NCBI RefSeq assembly: GCF_014635185.1
Contig: NZ_BMCM01000005.1
Coordinates: forward strand, 186,001-250,000
Source of the DNA: Microbacterium murale
GTDB taxonomy: Bacteria; Actinomycetota; Actinomycetes; Actinomycetales; Microbacteriaceae
Reading direction: 5' to 3'
Length of the DNA: 64,000 nt
A model generated the notes under the pieces. It had not been told where the DNA came from and did no database searches. It saw only the letters and a program-made list of their open reading frames with translations. Position 1 is the stretch's first letter; each line of letters starts with the position of its first letter. Position numbers and translations under genes: made by a program. Positions 27,782 through 38,120 of this stretch are shown piece by piece.

Positions 27782-28861
27782 CTAATTCGCGGCCCTGAGC
27801 GCGCGGTCGATCATCGCGATGACGTTCTCGGTGCCGGTGCGCGTGCCGACGTGCTCTGCCGCGCGCGCCATCCGGTCGATGCGCTCACGATCCGCCAGCA
27901 GCGGCACGACGGTGTCGCGGACTGTGTCACCCGTGAAGCTGCCGTCCTCGAGCAGGATCGCGGCGCCCGCGGCGACCGCGGACGCGGCGTTCAGCCGCTG
28001 CTCTCCGTTTCCGACCGCGTACGGCACATACACAGCGGGGATGCCGAGAGCGCTGATCTCGCTCACAGTGGCTGAGCCGGCGCGGGAGACGATCAGATCG
28101 GCCAGGGCGAACGCCAGATCCATGCGGTCGATATACCGGCGCATGACGTAGCCGGGCGCTTCAGGGTCGACGAGATCGCTGCGCTCCCCCGTCACATGCA
28201 GCAACTGCCACCCCGCTGCGAGCACGTCGCGCCAGGAGCCGGCGAAGGCCTCGTTCAGGCGGAGCGCGCCGAGCGAGCCGCCGAACACTAGAAGCACGGG
28301 CTGTGCCGCATCCATTCCGAAATGATCCGCGGCTTCCGCGCGCGTCGCTGCACGGTCGAGGTCCACGATCTCGTGACGCAGCGGCATGCCGACCACCTCG
28401 CTGCGCTTCAGCGGGGTGCCTTCGAATGCGACGCCGATTCCCGCCGCCCAGCGCGCGCCGAGCACGTTCGCAAGTCCGGGCTTGGCATTGGCCTCGTGCA
28501 CGACGAACGGCACCTTCTCACGGCGGGCCGCGATGTACGCGGGCGCCGAGGCGTAGCCGCCGAAGCCCACGACGACCTCGGCACGGTGTTCGCGGATGTG
28601 CACGCGCACCTGAGCGATCGCCTTCCGGAACCGCGCGGGGAACGCTGCAGCCTGCCTGTTCGGACGACGCGGGAACGGCACCTTGTCGACGATCAGCAGT
28701 TCATAGCCGCGTTCCGGAACAAGTCGCGCCTCCAGACCCTCCTTCGTGCCGAGCACGAGCACGGTCGATTCCGGGTCACGCTCACGCAGCGAATCGGCGA
28801 CGGCAAGCAGCGGATTGACGTGGCCGGCGGTGCCGCCGCCGGCGAGGAGGTACGTGGTCAC
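27782..28861 (-). CDS. murG: Lipid II synthase, UDP-GlcNAc transferase MurG
   Basis: A 359-residue GT28 glycosyltransferase that adds GlcNAc to lipid I at the inner membrane face. Motifs: LAGGGTAGHVNPLLAVAD at the start, VVGFGGYASAPAYIAA, VFGGSLGALRLNEAF and SRAGSATVSEISALG. The GTG start overlaps the ftsW stop (GTGA), so translation is coupled. Confidence 0.97.
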   Translation of the reverse strand: MTTYLLAGGGTAGHVNPLLAVADSLRERDPESTVLVLGTKEGLEARLVPERGYELLIVDKVPFPRRPNRQAAAFPARFRKAIAQVRVHIREHRAEVVVGFGGYASAPAYIAARREKVPFVVHEANAKPGLANVLGARWAAGIGVAFEGTPLKRSEVVGMPLRHEIVDLDRAATRAEAADHFGMDAAQPVLLVFGGSLGALRLNEAFAGSWRDVLAAGWQLLHVTGERSDLVDPEAPGYVMRRYIDRMDLAFALADLIVSRAGSATVSEISALGIPAVYVPYAVGNGEQRLNAASAVAAGAAILLEDGSFTGDTVRDTVVPLLADRERIDRMARAAEHVGTRTGTENVIAMIDRALRAAN

Positions 28862-30051
28862 CTGGTGACTTTACCCCGCGAGGATGCGGGGATCGTGCGA
28901 GCGAACGCGAGCAGCACACCGCAGGCCAGCAGCACCGCGAGCAGCGCAGTGCCGCCCTGCGACATGAACGGGAGAGGCACGCCCATGACGGGGAAGATGC
29001 CGATCACGACGCCGATGTTGATGAGCGCCTGACCGAGCACCCAGACCGTGATGCCGCCCGCTGCGACGCGGATGAACGGGTCGGTCGTCTTGCGGATGAT
29101 GTGGAACGCGCCGACCGCGAAGAACGTGAACAGTCCGAGGACGACAAGGCACCCGATGAGTCCGAGTTCTTCTCCGACGATCGCGAAGATGAAGTCGTTC
29201 GCGGCCGCCGGAAGCCATCCGTACTTCTCCTGCGAGTTGCCGAGGCCGAGGCCGAAAATCCCCCCGTTCGCCATGCCCCAGACGGCATGGATCGACTGGT
29301 AGCAGTCGTTCTCGTAGTTGCTCATGTCGGTGCACACCGCGGTGATGCGTCGCATGCGGTCAGGGCTCAGGACAGCCAGCGCGATGACGCCGACGATGCC
29401 GAGCAGTACGGGGATGATGAACAGGCGCAGCTTGACGCCTGCGAAGAACAGGCAGCCCAGCAGGATGAGCACGAGCACCATCCCGGTGCCGAGGTCACGC
29501 CCCGCGAGAACCGTGCCGATCACGAGCACGGCGACCGGGATCACGGGGATGAAGACGTGTTGCCAGATGCCGAGCAGCGCACGTTTGCGCAGCAGCACGT
29601 ACGCGACCCACAGTGCGAGCGCGAATTTGAGGAACTCCGAGGGCTGCATCGAGAATCCGGCGATGCGGATCCAGTTCTGGTTGCCGTCGCTGTTCACGCC
29701 GATGCCGGGGATGAACACCAGCAGCTGCACCATGGTGGCGAGGATGAGCGCCGGCCAGGCCATCCGCTTGAGAAAACGGATCGGGAGGCGGCTGACCAGG
29801 AACATCAGCGGGATGCCGACGGCGGCGAACATGGCCTGCTTGATGGCCGTGTCCATGACGCCGGTCTCTGTCGCGCTCGTGGCCGAGATCACCATGATGA
29901 TCCCGAACACCGTCAGCAGGAGCGCCGTGGATGCGATGAGGAGGAACTCATTCGACGGCGGTGTGAAGATGCGCCCGAGGGAGACACGCGCCGCGAGTCC
30001 CCTGCTGGGCTGCCCCGCGTCAGTGCGCGGCGGGCGGGCCACCTGCGTCAT
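28858..30051 (-). CDS. ftsW: Septal peptidoglycan glycosyltransferase FtsW
   Basis: A SEDS-family protein of 397 residues with ten predicted helices. Recognisable segments are GVNSDGNQNWIRIAGFSMQPSE (residue block in the first third), FAGRDLG-like LAGRDLGTGM, and the late GVPLPFMSQGGTALL. It polymerises lipid II with FtsI. The start at 30051 was chosen because GGGGGAG lies six bases before it; it overlaps the murD end by 32 bases. A longer frame would lie within murD. Confidence 0.95.
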   Translation of the reverse strand: MTQVARPPRTDAGQPSRGLAARVSLGRIFTPPSNEFLLIASTALLLTVFGIIMVISATSATETGVMDTAIKQAMFAAVGIPLMFLVSRLPIRFLKRMAWPALILATMVQLLVFIPGIGVNSDGNQNWIRIAGFSMQPSEFLKFALALWVAYVLLRKRALLGIWQHVFIPVIPVAVLVIGTVLAGRDLGTGMVLVLILLGCLFFAGVKLRLFIIPVLLGIVGVIALAVLSPDRMRRITAVCTDMSNYENDCYQSIHAVWGMANGGIFGLGLGNSQEKYGWLPAAANDFIFAIVGEELGLIGCLVVLGLFTFFAVGAFHIIRKTTDPFIRVAAGGITVWVLGQALINIGVVIGIFPVMGVPLPFMSQGGTALLAVLLACGVLLAFARTIPASSRGKVTR

Positions 30052-31555
30052 CGGCGCTCCCCCGATCGATCCACTTGCGCACCGCGTCGGCGAAACGGTG
30101 TCCACGATCCCCGTAGCTCGTGAACTGGTCGAAGGACGCCGCGGCGGGAGCCAGTAGTACCGTTCCCCCGTCATCGGCGATCCCTGCGGCGAGTTCCACC
30201 ACACGGGTCATGACATCTTCAGTCTCGCCAGTGACCACCTCGATCACCGGCACCGCGGGCGCGTGTCGCGCGAATGCCGCGACGACCTCACCGCGCTCGA
30301 CGCCGATCACCAGTGCAGCGCCGGCGGTTCTGCCGGCATCCGCGACGAGCTCCGACAGGTCCACGCCCTTGAGATCGCCGCCGACGACCCAGATCGCGCC
30401 GGGGTATGCGCGCAGCGAAGAGGCCGCCGCGTGCGGGTTGGTCGCCTTGGAGTCGTCGACCCAGGTGATGCCGGCGTGCCGGGCGATGACCTGGATGCGA
30501 TGCTCGTCGAGGCGGAACGTCTGCAGGGCGCGCTTGATCGCCTCCGGAGCGGTGCCGAGTGAGCGAGCCAGCGCGCTGGCCGCCAGGATGTTCTGCACGA
30601 TGTGGGGGGCCGCCAGCCCCGCCTCGGCGAGGTCTTCGACGGTGGTGAGTTCGAGGGCGCTGTGAGCGCGGTCGTCGTGAAATGCGCGGTCGGCGAGGAT
30701 GCCGTCGACGACCCCGAGATCGCTCGGTCCTGGCACGCCGAGGTCGAATCCGATCGCCCTCGCCCCTTCGATGACTTCGGCGTCCTCGACCATGATGCGC
30801 GTCGCCTCATCGGCCTTGTTGTACACGCAGGCGACGCGGGTGTTCCGGTAGACGTGGGCCTTCGCGTCGCGGTAGGCCGCTGCGCTGCCGTGCCAGACGA
30901 GATGGTCGTCGGCGAGGTTCAGGCAGACGGATGCGTACGGCACGAGGGCGCCTGCACTGCTGCTCAGACCGATGTACCAGAGCTGGTGGCTGGAGAGCTC
31001 GACGACGAGCACGTCGAAGCCTGCCGGGTCGCGGACGGCATCCAGCACAGGGATGCCGATGTTGCCGCACGGAGCGGCCCGCAGGCCGCCCTCGACGAGC
31101 AGCGTCGCGGTGAGCTGGGTGGTCGTGGTCTTGCCGTTCGTGCCGGTGATCAGCACCCACTCGGCCGGGGTTCCGTCGGCGCGCACGACCTTGTCGCGTA
31201 CCCGCCAGGCGAGTTCGATGTCTCCCCACAGAGCGATCCCGGCATCCTGAGCCCAGCGGATGATCGGATGCGACGGCGAGAAGCCGGGAGAGGCGACGAT
31301 GACCTCGGGGTCGAAGTCACGCAGCGACTGCGGCACCTCGTCGAGTGCGCCGAGGTCGAGGCGCGCACCGATGACGGGAATGAGGCGCTCGTACTCCTCC
31401 GCGGCGGATTCCGAGAGCACGAGCACATCGGCGCCGAGCTCGGCGAGGGTGTCGGCTGCCGAGAAGCCCGTCACCGACAGGCCGAGCACCGCGACGCGAA
31501 GCCCTTTCCAGTCGGCGTGCCAGCTGGTCAGAGCGTCAAGACGAACGCTGCTCAT
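30020..31555 (-). CDS. murD: UDP-N-acetylmuramoylalanine--D-glutamate ligase
   Basis: A 511-residue Mur ligase. The N-terminal VAVLGLSVTGFSAADTL binds UDP-substrate, the ATP loop is LITGTNGKTTTTQL, and further motifs are VVELSSHQLWY and WVDDSKATNPHAA. It adds D-Glu to UDP-MurNAc-L-Ala. The ATG overlaps the mraY stop (ATGA). The C-terminus runs 32 bases into ftsW and ends in a Gly/Ala/Pro-rich tail. Confidence 0.97.
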   Translation of the reverse strand: MSSVRLDALTSWHADWKGLRVAVLGLSVTGFSAADTLAELGADVLVLSESAAEEYERLIPVIGARLDLGALDEVPQSLRDFDPEVIVASPGFSPSHPIIRWAQDAGIALWGDIELAWRVRDKVVRADGTPAEWVLITGTNGKTTTTQLTATLLVEGGLRAAPCGNIGIPVLDAVRDPAGFDVLVVELSSHQLWYIGLSSSAGALVPYASVCLNLADDHLVWHGSAAAYRDAKAHVYRNTRVACVYNKADEATRIMVEDAEVIEGARAIGFDLGVPGPSDLGVVDGILADRAFHDDRAHSALELTTVEDLAEAGLAAPHIVQNILAASALARSLGTAPEAIKRALQTFRLDEHRIQVIARHAGITWVDDSKATNPHAAASSLRAYPGAIWVVGGDLKGVDLSELVADAGRTAGAALVIGVERGEVVAAFARHAPAVPVIEVVTGETEDVMTRVVELAAGIADDGGTVLLAPAAASFDQFTSYGDRGHRFADAVRKWIDRGSADDAGGPPAAH

Positions 31556-32667
31556 CCGTCCACTCCGGTGAGCCACTCGACGTAGAACAGACCGACAGCG
31601 GAGACCGCGAGCAGACCCGCGATGATCCACAGACGCACGACGATCGTCATCTCCGACCAGCCGCGCATCTCCAGGTGGTGGTGGAACGGGCTCATCAGGA
31701 ACAGGCGCTTGCCGCGGGTGATCTTGAAGTACAGCCGCTGGAGGATGACGGATCCGGACGACAGCACGAACACGCCGGCGATCACGAAGAGCAGCAGTTC
31801 GGTGCGGGTGAGGATCGCCATCGCCGTGATGACGCCGCCGATCGCCATCGAGCCGACGTCACCCATGAACACCTTGGCCTTGGGCGCATTCCACCAGAGG
31901 AATCCGATGAGCCCGGCGGCGAACGATGCGGAGACGATCGCGAGGCTGAACGGATCTCGCACCTCATAGCAGGCGTCGAGGGTGCCGGGATCGACCCCTG
32001 CGCTCGCACAGGACTGCTTGAACTGCCAGAAGGCGATCAGGCTGTACGCGCCGACGACGAAGACTCCGGCACCGGATGCGAGCCCGTCGAGACCGTCGGT
32101 GAGGTTCACGCTGTTGGAGGTGGCGATGCCGATCACGGCGATCCAGATCAGATACGCGATCCAGCCGAGGATCAAACCGAAGCCGAACAGGTTGAGCCAG
32201 GTGATGTCGCGGAACAGCGAGACGTAGCCGCTTGCGGGCGTCTGGCCGAACTGGTTCCGGAAGTTCAGTGCGACGACCCCGAACGGGATCATCACGACGA
32301 GCTGGCCGATCACCTTGCGCCAGCCCGAGAGGCCGAGACTGCGCTGGGACTTCACCTTCATGTAATCGTCGATGAAGCCCACGGCTCCGAACCCGATCAT
32401 GAGCCAGAGGACGAGGAGCGCGGAAAGTGCGGGCTCGCTGCCACCAGCGTAGACGCCGACGAAGTAGCCGACGATCGTGCCCACGATGAAGATGAGACCG
32501 CCCATGGTCGGCGTGCCGCGTTTGGCGCTGTGGCTCGGATTCGCGATGTCTTCGGGGGTGCGGATCACCTGTCCCCAGCCCCACCGGCGGAACAGCCGGA
32601 GGAAGACGGGAGTCAGGAACAGAGTGAAGGCGAGCGAAATCGCAGCCGCCATGAGGAGTGATCTCAC
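31552..32667 (-). CDS. mraY: Phospho-MurNAc-pentapeptide transferase
   Basis: A 371-residue integral membrane enzyme that makes lipid I. Family signatures: GTPTMGGL, FIDDYMKVK, NLTDGLDGLA with the catalytic Asp residues, FMGDVGSMAIGG and the cytoplasmic HHHLEMRGW. The GTG start overlaps the murF stop (GTGA). Confidence 0.98.
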   Translation of the reverse strand: MRSLLMAAAISLAFTLFLTPVFLRLFRRWGWGQVIRTPEDIANPSHSAKRGTPTMGGLIFIVGTIVGYFVGVYAGGSEPALSALLVLWLMIGFGAVGFIDDYMKVKSQRSLGLSGWRKVIGQLVVMIPFGVVALNFRNQFGQTPASGYVSLFRDITWLNLFGFGLILGWIAYLIWIAVIGIATSNSVNLTDGLDGLASGAGVFVVGAYSLIAFWQFKQSCASAGVDPGTLDACYEVRDPFSLAIVSASFAAGLIGFLWWNAPKAKVFMGDVGSMAIGGVITAMAILTRTELLLFVIAGVFVLSSGSVILQRLYFKITRGKRLFLMSPFHHHLEMRGWSEMTIVVRLWIIAGLLAVSAVGLFYVEWLTGVDG

Positions 32668-34076
32668 GAGAACAATTCTCCCAGACGATCGCCGAGATGC
32701 CGAAGGCCCACGGAATTGGATGATTTCACGAGCACACGGTCTCCGTCGCGGAGCTCCGTGCGCAGGTATTCGTAGGCGGCATCCTGGTCGGGCAGGTGCA
32801 CGGCTTCGCTGTCCCAGGACCCCTCGCCGACGACGGAGAGGTAGAGGCGACGCGCCTCAGGACCGACGACGACGATGCGCCGAATGTTCAGGCGCACCGC
32901 GAGCAGTCCGATCCTGTCGTGCTCCTCCCCTGCGCTCTCGCCGAGTTCGCTCATCGCTCCGAGCACGGCGACGGTGCGCTCGTCAGGACCGGTGATCTGG
33001 GCGAGTGTGCGCAGGGCGGCGGCCATGGAATCGGGGCTGGCGTTGTAGGCATCGTTGATGATGCGCACACGGTCGTTGCCGAGCGGCTGCATGCGCCAGC
33101 GCTCCGCGACCTGAACGGTCTCGACCCTGGCGATCGCATCGGCGAGGGGTACCCCGAGAACGCCCGCGGCGGCGATCGCAGCGAGGGCGTTGGTGATGTG
33201 GTGCGCGCCGAGCACCTTCAGGTGCAGCGGCAGACTCGCCTCGGCCGTGGTGATCACCGCTCTGGTGCCGTCGGCGGCGACCTGCACGTCACTCGCGCGC
33301 ACGTCGGCCGAGCCGTCCTGCCCGAAGCCGACGATGTTCATCTCGTGCGCCGTGGCCGCATCGCGCATGGCGGCGACTCGGGAGTCGTCGATGTTCAGCA
33401 CGGCAGTGCCGCCGGGGCGCGAGGCTGCGATGAGTTCGGCCTTGGCCTTGGCCGTCTCCTCGATGCCGCCGAAACCGCCGGCGTGCGCCATGCCGACCAT
33501 GAGGACGACGGCGATGTCAGGCTCGACGAGACCCGCGAGGTGGGCGATGCTGCCCGGGCCTGCGGCGCCGAACTCGCTGACGAGGTAGCGGGTGCTGTCC
33601 GTGACGCGGAGCATCGTGACCGGGGCGCCGACCTCGTTGTTGTACGAGTTGATCGGAGCGATCGTCTCGCCTTCATCCTCGAGGATGCGGGCGAGCAGGT
33701 TCTTGGTGGTCGTCTTGCCGTTCGATCCGGTGATGCCGACGATCTTCAGCTGCCCTTCGGCGCGCACGCGCGCGACGACAGCGCGTGCGAGGTCGGCGAG
33801 AGCGGCGACGGCATCCGCCACGACCACCTGCGACACCGGGGCGTCCACGATGTGCTCGACGATCGCCACCGACGCTCCGCCAGTCACCGCTGCCGCGACG
33901 AATCGGTGCCCGTCGGTCTCCGCTCCGGGCTTGGCGACGAAGACGCCGCCCGCGGTCATGTTCCTCGAGTCGGTGTCGACGACACCGGACACAACGGTCT
34001 CCGAAGTGTCGGGGTCTACGAGACGCAAGTCGCCACCGGTGATTGCGGCGATCTCGGCAAGCGTCAGGGCGATCAT
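32664..34076 (-). CDS. murF: UDP-MurNAc-tripeptide--D-alanyl-D-alanine ligase
   Basis: A 470-residue cytosolic ligase adding D-Ala-D-Ala. The ATP loop is GITGSNGKTTTKNL; NSYNNEVGAPVTML and INDAYNASPDSMAAAL are MurF hallmarks. ATG 34076 has GGAGA upstream. It follows ftsI by 28 bases. No murE gene lies in this cluster; in the window murE is not found, so meso-DAP or Lys addition must be encoded elsewhere. Confidence 0.96.
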   Translation of the reverse strand: MIALTLAEIAAITGGDLRLVDPDTSETVVSGVVDTDSRNMTAGGVFVAKPGAETDGHRFVAAAVTGGASVAIVEHIVDAPVSQVVVADAVAALADLARAVVARVRAEGQLKIVGITGSNGKTTTKNLLARILEDEGETIAPINSYNNEVGAPVTMLRVTDSTRYLVSEFGAAGPGSIAHLAGLVEPDIAVVLMVGMAHAGGFGGIEETAKAKAELIAASRPGGTAVLNIDDSRVAAMRDAATAHEMNIVGFGQDGSADVRASDVQVAADGTRAVITTAEASLPLHLKVLGAHHITNALAAIAAAGVLGVPLADAIARVETVQVAERWRMQPLGNDRVRIINDAYNASPDSMAAALRTLAQITGPDERTVAVLGAMSELGESAGEEHDRIGLLAVRLNIRRIVVVGPEARRLYLSVVGEGSWDSEAVHLPDQDAAYEYLRTELRDGDRVLVKSSNSVGLRHLGDRLGELFS

Positions 34077-34104
34077 GAAATCTCCATGCGCGGCTCAGTG
34101 CCGG

Positions 34105-35886
34105 CTATTTGAATTTGGGAAGCAGCTCGTCCATCGGGACGGTCGAGGGCGAGACACGGTAGGTCTTCAGCACCTGCGTCATCGCCTGCTGGAAGGCGGA
34201 TGCCGTGGCGGTGGACGATACAACCTTAGTCGGCTGGTCGAGAGTGACCACCACGACGTACTGCGGATCGTCCACAGGGGCGAAGCCGACCATGCTCGTG
34301 AAATACACGCCCTGCTTGTATCCGCCGCTGCCGTCCGGTACCTCACCGGTACCCGTCTTGATCGCGACGCGGTAGCCGGGAACGTCGACCATCTTGGAGA
34401 GACCGCCCTGCACGGCGACGTTCTCGAGCATCCTGGCCACTGTGTCGGCGGTCGATTCCGAGACGATCTGCTCGTGCTCGGGAGCATCGGGCTTCACGAC
34501 CTCGCCGTCCTCCTTGGTGCAGGACTCGATCAGCGACAGGTCGATCTTCTCGCCACCGTTCGCGATCGCCTGATAGGCGCCGGCGAGCTGGGGCGCGGTG
34601 ATGGTGAAGTGCTGCCCGAACGTCGTGGTGTACAGCGACTGGGCGTCCCACCCGGAGGCGGGGGGCAAGTCGCCGGGCTCCTCGCGGGGGAAGTCGATCG
34701 TCCGCTCTCCTACGCCGAACTTCTGCAGGTAGTCGAAGCGCACCTGCGGGTCGACCATGGTGCCGAACTTCGACAGGGTGACGTTGGACGAGTCGATGAG
34801 TCCGCCGGCGAGCGTGTAGTTCTCGGCGCCGTGCACGAACGCGTCGTTGATGACGGCCCCGTTGGGGAACGTCTCCCGGCTCGCCGCCGAGACGGTCGTG
34901 TTGAGGTCGGCCGCACCGGTGTCCAGCACGGTGGATGCCGTGATCGCCTTGAACGTCGACCCCGGCTCGAACGTGTGGGTGAACAGTCGCGTGCCCCAGT
35001 CGTTGGGCGATGAGGCATTGAGGTCGTTGGGGTCGAGCGACGGCCATTCCGCAGCAGCGCGGATCTTGCCCGTGTCGACCTCCACTACGGTCACTGTGCC
35101 GGACTGGGCGCCCATCCGCTGGGATTCCTCAGAGATCATCTGCGTCAGATACCACTGCAGGTCGCTGTTGATCGTCAGCTGCACCGATCCGCCGTTCTCC
35201 GCCGCGACCGTCCGATCACTGCCGGGGATGATGTTGCCGTCCTTGCCGCGAAGATATGTGCGCTCGCCGTTCACCGGCGAGAGGCACTGCTTCTCGAGCT
35301 GTTCCACGCCCGACTGGCCGACACCTGCGCTGTCGACGTAGCCGATCACGTTGCCGGCGACCGCGCCGTTCGGATACACGCGCGTCTCGCGCGGCAGCAT
35401 GTCGAGGTACACCAGGTCGAGATCGCGCAGCTCGAGGAACTTCTCGGTGCTGAGCCCCTTCTTCAGCGGCAGGTAGCGCGATGCAGGGTCGCTCTCGAGC
35501 GTGGCGGCGACACCGGCGCGCAGATCGTCTGCATCCTGCCCCGTGATCGCCGCGATCTTGTCGGCGGCGTCGCTCCAGGACGTCTTCGGCGGGTTCTCCT
35601 CATCGTCCTCGAGCTTCGCGATCAGCATCGGGTCCAGCTGCGCGTCGTAGACGGTGACACTGGATGCGAGCACCGTGCCGTTCGCGTCGACGATGGAGCC
35701 GCGATTGCCGGGCAGCGTCACGGTCGAGCCGAGCTGTCCGACATGCAGAGAGTCTTCGACGTGATCGTTCGCGCTGACGACCTGGATGTCTACGAGGCGT
35801 ACGACGAATGCCGAAAGCACCGCGAGGATGACCGCCAGGGCGACGACGGTGCGGCGCCGTGGGCCGCGGGTGGATCGTGTCGTCAT
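34105..35886 (-). CDS. ftsI: Septal transpeptidase FtsI (PBP3, PbpB)
   Basis: A 593-residue class B penicillin-binding protein. A short cytoplasmic start and one helix (about 12-35) are followed by the dimerisation domain with RGSIVDANGTVLA. The transpeptidase SxxK is EPGSTFK with the nucleophile at Ser310, the SxN motif is SSN and the KTG box is KTGTGE. It crosslinks septal peptidoglycan with FtsW. ATG 35886 has GGAGAGAG upstream. No PASTA domain is seen. Confidence 0.97.
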   Translation of the reverse strand: MTTRSTRGPRRRTVVALAVILAVLSAFVVRLVDIQVVSANDHVEDSLHVGQLGSTVTLPGNRGSIVDANGTVLASSVTVYDAQLDPMLIAKLEDDEENPPKTSWSDAADKIAAITGQDADDLRAGVAATLESDPASRYLPLKKGLSTEKFLELRDLDLVYLDMLPRETRVYPNGAVAGNVIGYVDSAGVGQSGVEQLEKQCLSPVNGERTYLRGKDGNIIPGSDRTVAAENGGSVQLTINSDLQWYLTQMISEESQRMGAQSGTVTVVEVDTGKIRAAAEWPSLDPNDLNASSPNDWGTRLFTHTFEPGSTFKAITASTVLDTGAADLNTTVSAASRETFPNGAVINDAFVHGAENYTLAGGLIDSSNVTLSKFGTMVDPQVRFDYLQKFGVGERTIDFPREEPGDLPPASGWDAQSLYTTTFGQHFTITAPQLAGAYQAIANGGEKIDLSLIESCTKEDGEVVKPDAPEHEQIVSESTADTVARMLENVAVQGGLSKMVDVPGYRVAIKTGTGEVPDGSGGYKQGVYFTSMVGFAPVDDPQYVVVVTLDQPTKVVSSTATASAFQQAMTQVLKTYRVSPSTVPMDELLPKFK

Positions 35887-35906
35887 GTCGCTCTCTCCGT
35901 CTGTGA

Positions 35907-36491
35907 TCAGCGGGTCGTGGGGCTCGGAAGTCCGTCGGTGATGGCTGGGGGAAGGTTCGCATCGACGGCGTCGGAGGTGGCGTCGGCCGAGGTCTCTGCG
36001 TCATCTGCCGCAGCCGCCGAGAGCGCCTTCTGGTTCAACAGCGCGTTGTGCACCGCGCCGTTCCCGTTCGGATCGATCGTCGACCTGCCGTCGGCGCCGG
36101 TGTTCGCACCGAGCACGGCCGAATCGCTCAAACGCAGGTAGGAGGCGGATCCGGCGACGACCATCCCCAGCTCGGAGGCCTTGGTCGCGAGCAGTTGAGG
36201 TGAGCTCGTCCCCGCGAGCTCATCCTGAAGCGCACTCGTCTGCAGGTCGAGTTCACGCTGCTGCGAGGTGAGGTCTGCGAGGGTGAAGGAGTCCTGGGTG
36301 ATCGCCAGCGACAGGCCGATCTGGGCGATCCCGATCGCCGCTGCCCCACCGAGCGCGATGAGCGCGTAGGCCAGCTTCGGCTTGGCACGCCGAGCGGGCG
36401 CCGTGACGGGCTTAAGCCGACGGGGCGTGCGCGGCGCGGGTGCGATCGGCTCGGGCAGCAGTGCTGCGGCTGTCGCCGCCTGACGGCTCAT
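35907..36491 (-). CDS. ftsL: FtsL-like septum protein
   Basis: A 194-residue bitopic protein. It has a basic Pro/Ala-rich N-terminus (about 38 residues), one hydrophobic helix (about 40-62) and then a short coiled coil ([20 protein letters not shown]). An Ala/Asp-rich tail of unknown role follows. Sequence conservation in FtsL is low, so the assignment rests on topology and on the position between rsmH and ftsI. It overlaps the rsmH stop (ATGA). Confidence 0.85.
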   Translation of the reverse strand: MSRQAATAAALLPEPIAPAPRTPRRLKPVTAPARRAKPKLAYALIALGGAAAIGIAQIGLSLAITQDSFTLADLTSQQRELDLQTSALQDELAGTSSPQLLATKASELGMVVAGSASYLRLSDSAVLGANTGADGRSTIDPNGNGAVHNALLNQKALSAAAADDAETSADATSDAVDANLPPAITDGLPSPTTR

Positions 36492-37426
36492 GCGGCCTCC
36501 CTGATCCGTTCGGCTGCACGCAGACGCACCGGAATGGCGCGCGGATTTCGTGCCTTCTCGTCTTCGCCCGCTATTTCTGCGCCCTTCGTGATGGTGCGAA
36601 AGCGCGGTGCATGTTGTGGCAATTCGACGGGAAGCCCCGCAGGGGCCGTGGAGGCGGATGCCGCCGCGAAGGCCTGCTTCACGAGGCGGTCCTCCAGCGA
36701 CTGGTAGCTCATGACGACGATGCGTCCGCCGACGGTCAATGCGTCCATCGCGGCGGGGATCGCGTCGGCGAGCACACTGAGTTCGGAGTTCACCTCGATG
36801 CGCAGCGCCTGGAACACCCGCTTGGCCGGGTGACCTGCGCGCTGTGCGGCGGCCGGAGTCGCCGCCTGCAGCAGGTCGACGAGGTCCTGCGACCGTACGA
36901 GCGGCTTCTCATCACGGGAGCGCACGATGAAACGGGCGTAGCGTGCAGCGAGCTTCTCCTCGCCGTAGCGCTCGAAGATGCGACGGAGGTTTCCTTCGCT
37001 GTACGTCGCGAGGACATCGGCGGCGGTCGTGCCCTTCGTCTGGTCCATGCGCATGTCCAGCGGAGCATCCTTCGAATACGCGAAGCCGCGCTCGGCCTCA
37101 TCGAGCTGCAGCGACGAAACGCCCAGATCCATGAGGATGCCGGAGGCGCCGTGTGCGTGGAGTCCGATCTCGTCGTAGACCGTGTGCACGAGCGTGACGC
37201 GATCGGCGAAGCGTTCGAGTCGCTGACCTGCGATGCGCAGCGCATCGGTGTCGCGGTCGAGCCCGATCAGACGGATGTTGCCGAAACGCTCGAGCAGGGC
37301 CTCGGAGTGCCCGCCCATGCCGAGCGTGGCGTCGACCAGCACTGCGCCGTCATGCTGCAGCGCAGGCGCGAGCAGCTCGACGCAGCGTTCGAGGAGGACC
37401 GGGGTGTGGATGTCGCGAAGATTCAT
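36488..37426 (-). CDS. rsmH: 16S rRNA (cytosine-1402-N4)-methyltransferase RsmH (MraW)
   Basis: A 312-residue SAM-dependent methyltransferase. Motifs: [13 protein letters not shown] at the start, [15 protein letters not shown] (SAM loop), GLDRDTDAL, and [14 protein letters not shown]. It methylates C1402 in the ribosomal P site. ATG 37426 matches the usual start; an in-frame upstream GTG adds 18 residues without obvious homology. It lies 100 bases past mraZ. Confidence 0.95.
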   Translation of the reverse strand: MNLRDIHTPVLLERCVELLAPALQHDGAVLVDATLGMGGHSEALLERFGNIRLIGLDRDTDALRIAGQRLERFADRVTLVHTVYDEIGLHAHGASGILMDLGVSSLQLDEAERGFAYSKDAPLDMRMDQTKGTTAADVLATYSEGNLRRIFERYGEEKLAARYARFIVRSRDEKPLVRSQDLVDLLQAATPAAAQRAGHPAKRVFQALRIEVNSELSVLADAIPAAMDALTVGGRIVVMSYQSLEDRLVKQAFAAASASTAPAGLPVELPQHAPRFRTITKGAEIAGEDEKARNPRAIPVRLRAAERIREAA

Positions 37427-37526
37427 GATCGTTTCGGGTGACCTTCGACTCTGATCCCCCTCCGCTTCTCGACCCGGCACCGGGGAAGTGTGTCGGGGCG
37501 GGAGCGGCGGGGCATCACAGTCGAGG

Positions 37527-37958
37527 TCAGAACAGTCCCGGAATCACCTCCTGTTCGAGTTCTGAGTAGTTGTCCTCGCCGGCGGCGAGGTAGTCGTTCC
37601 AGGCCGCCGCATCCCAGATCTCGGCGTGCGCGCCGACGCCGGTGACGACGAGCTCCTTCTCGAGCCCCGCGTACTGACGGAGGTGCGCGGGGATCGTGAT
37701 GCGGTTCTGGCTGTCCGGCATCTCCGCGCTCGCCCCTGAAAGGAACATGCGCAGGAAGTCGCGTGCCTGCTTGTTGCTGAGCGGTGCTTGCCGGATCCGC
37801 TCGTGCATCGCCTCGAATTCGACCGTGCTGAACACGTACAGGCATCGTTCTTGACCGCGGGTGACGACGATGCCGCCACCGAGGTCCTCACGGAACTTCG
37901 CAGGCAGGATGACCCGACCTTTGTCGTCGAGCTTCGGTGAATGCGTTCCCAGCAACAT
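37527..37958 (-). CDS. mraZ: Transcriptional regulator MraZ
   Basis: A 143-residue protein with two AbrB-like double-psi barrels. The start [20 protein letters not shown] is characteristic, and the second repeat has [18 protein letters not shown]. MraZ oligomerises and represses the dcw operon by binding tandem boxes upstream. Three matching boxes are visible 42-67 bases before the start. GAGGGGG lies upstream of the ATG. Confidence 0.97.
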   Translation of the reverse strand: MLLGTHSPKLDDKGRVILPAKFREDLGGGIVVTRGQERCLYVFSTVEFEAMHERIRQAPLSNKQARDFLRMFLSGASAEMPDSQNRITIPAHLRQYAGLEKELVVTGVGAHAEIWDAAAWNDYLAAGEDNYSELEQEVIPGLF

Positions 37959-37999
37959 CGGCCATCACCCCCTCTGTGTCCGGCCAACTTCGAGGTGTC

Positions 38000-38025
38000 C
38001 CCCACTTTACTCCACTTTGCTCCAC
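38000..38025 (-). promoter_or_regulatory. Three tandem MraZ-type boxes before mraZ
   Basis: On the minus strand GTGGAG, GTGGAG and GTGGGG occur at 38025-38020, 38015-38010 and 38005-38000, each separated by four bases (period ten). This matches the known MraZ operator form (GTGGGN repeats with four-base spacers). TAAAGT (38009-38004) may be the -10 box, so MraZ binding would block the dcw promoter. Confidence 0.85.
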
Positions 38026-38120
38026 TTTCATATGAGCAAACCAGGACAGCATGGCAGATTCGGCGATATCGGGTCACGCCTCCCCCGGGATTCCGCGCCA
38101 GAATGCGGAACAGCGTGCAG

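Noticed and set aside
26513-28075. 520-codon plus-strand open frame opposite murC and murG
   Set aside because: Crosses two well-supported minus-strand genes and lacks any family feature.
31556-31630. Upstream extension of murD
   Set aside because: It lies inside mraY. The ATG at 31555 overlaps the mraY stop as ATGA, a normal coupling.
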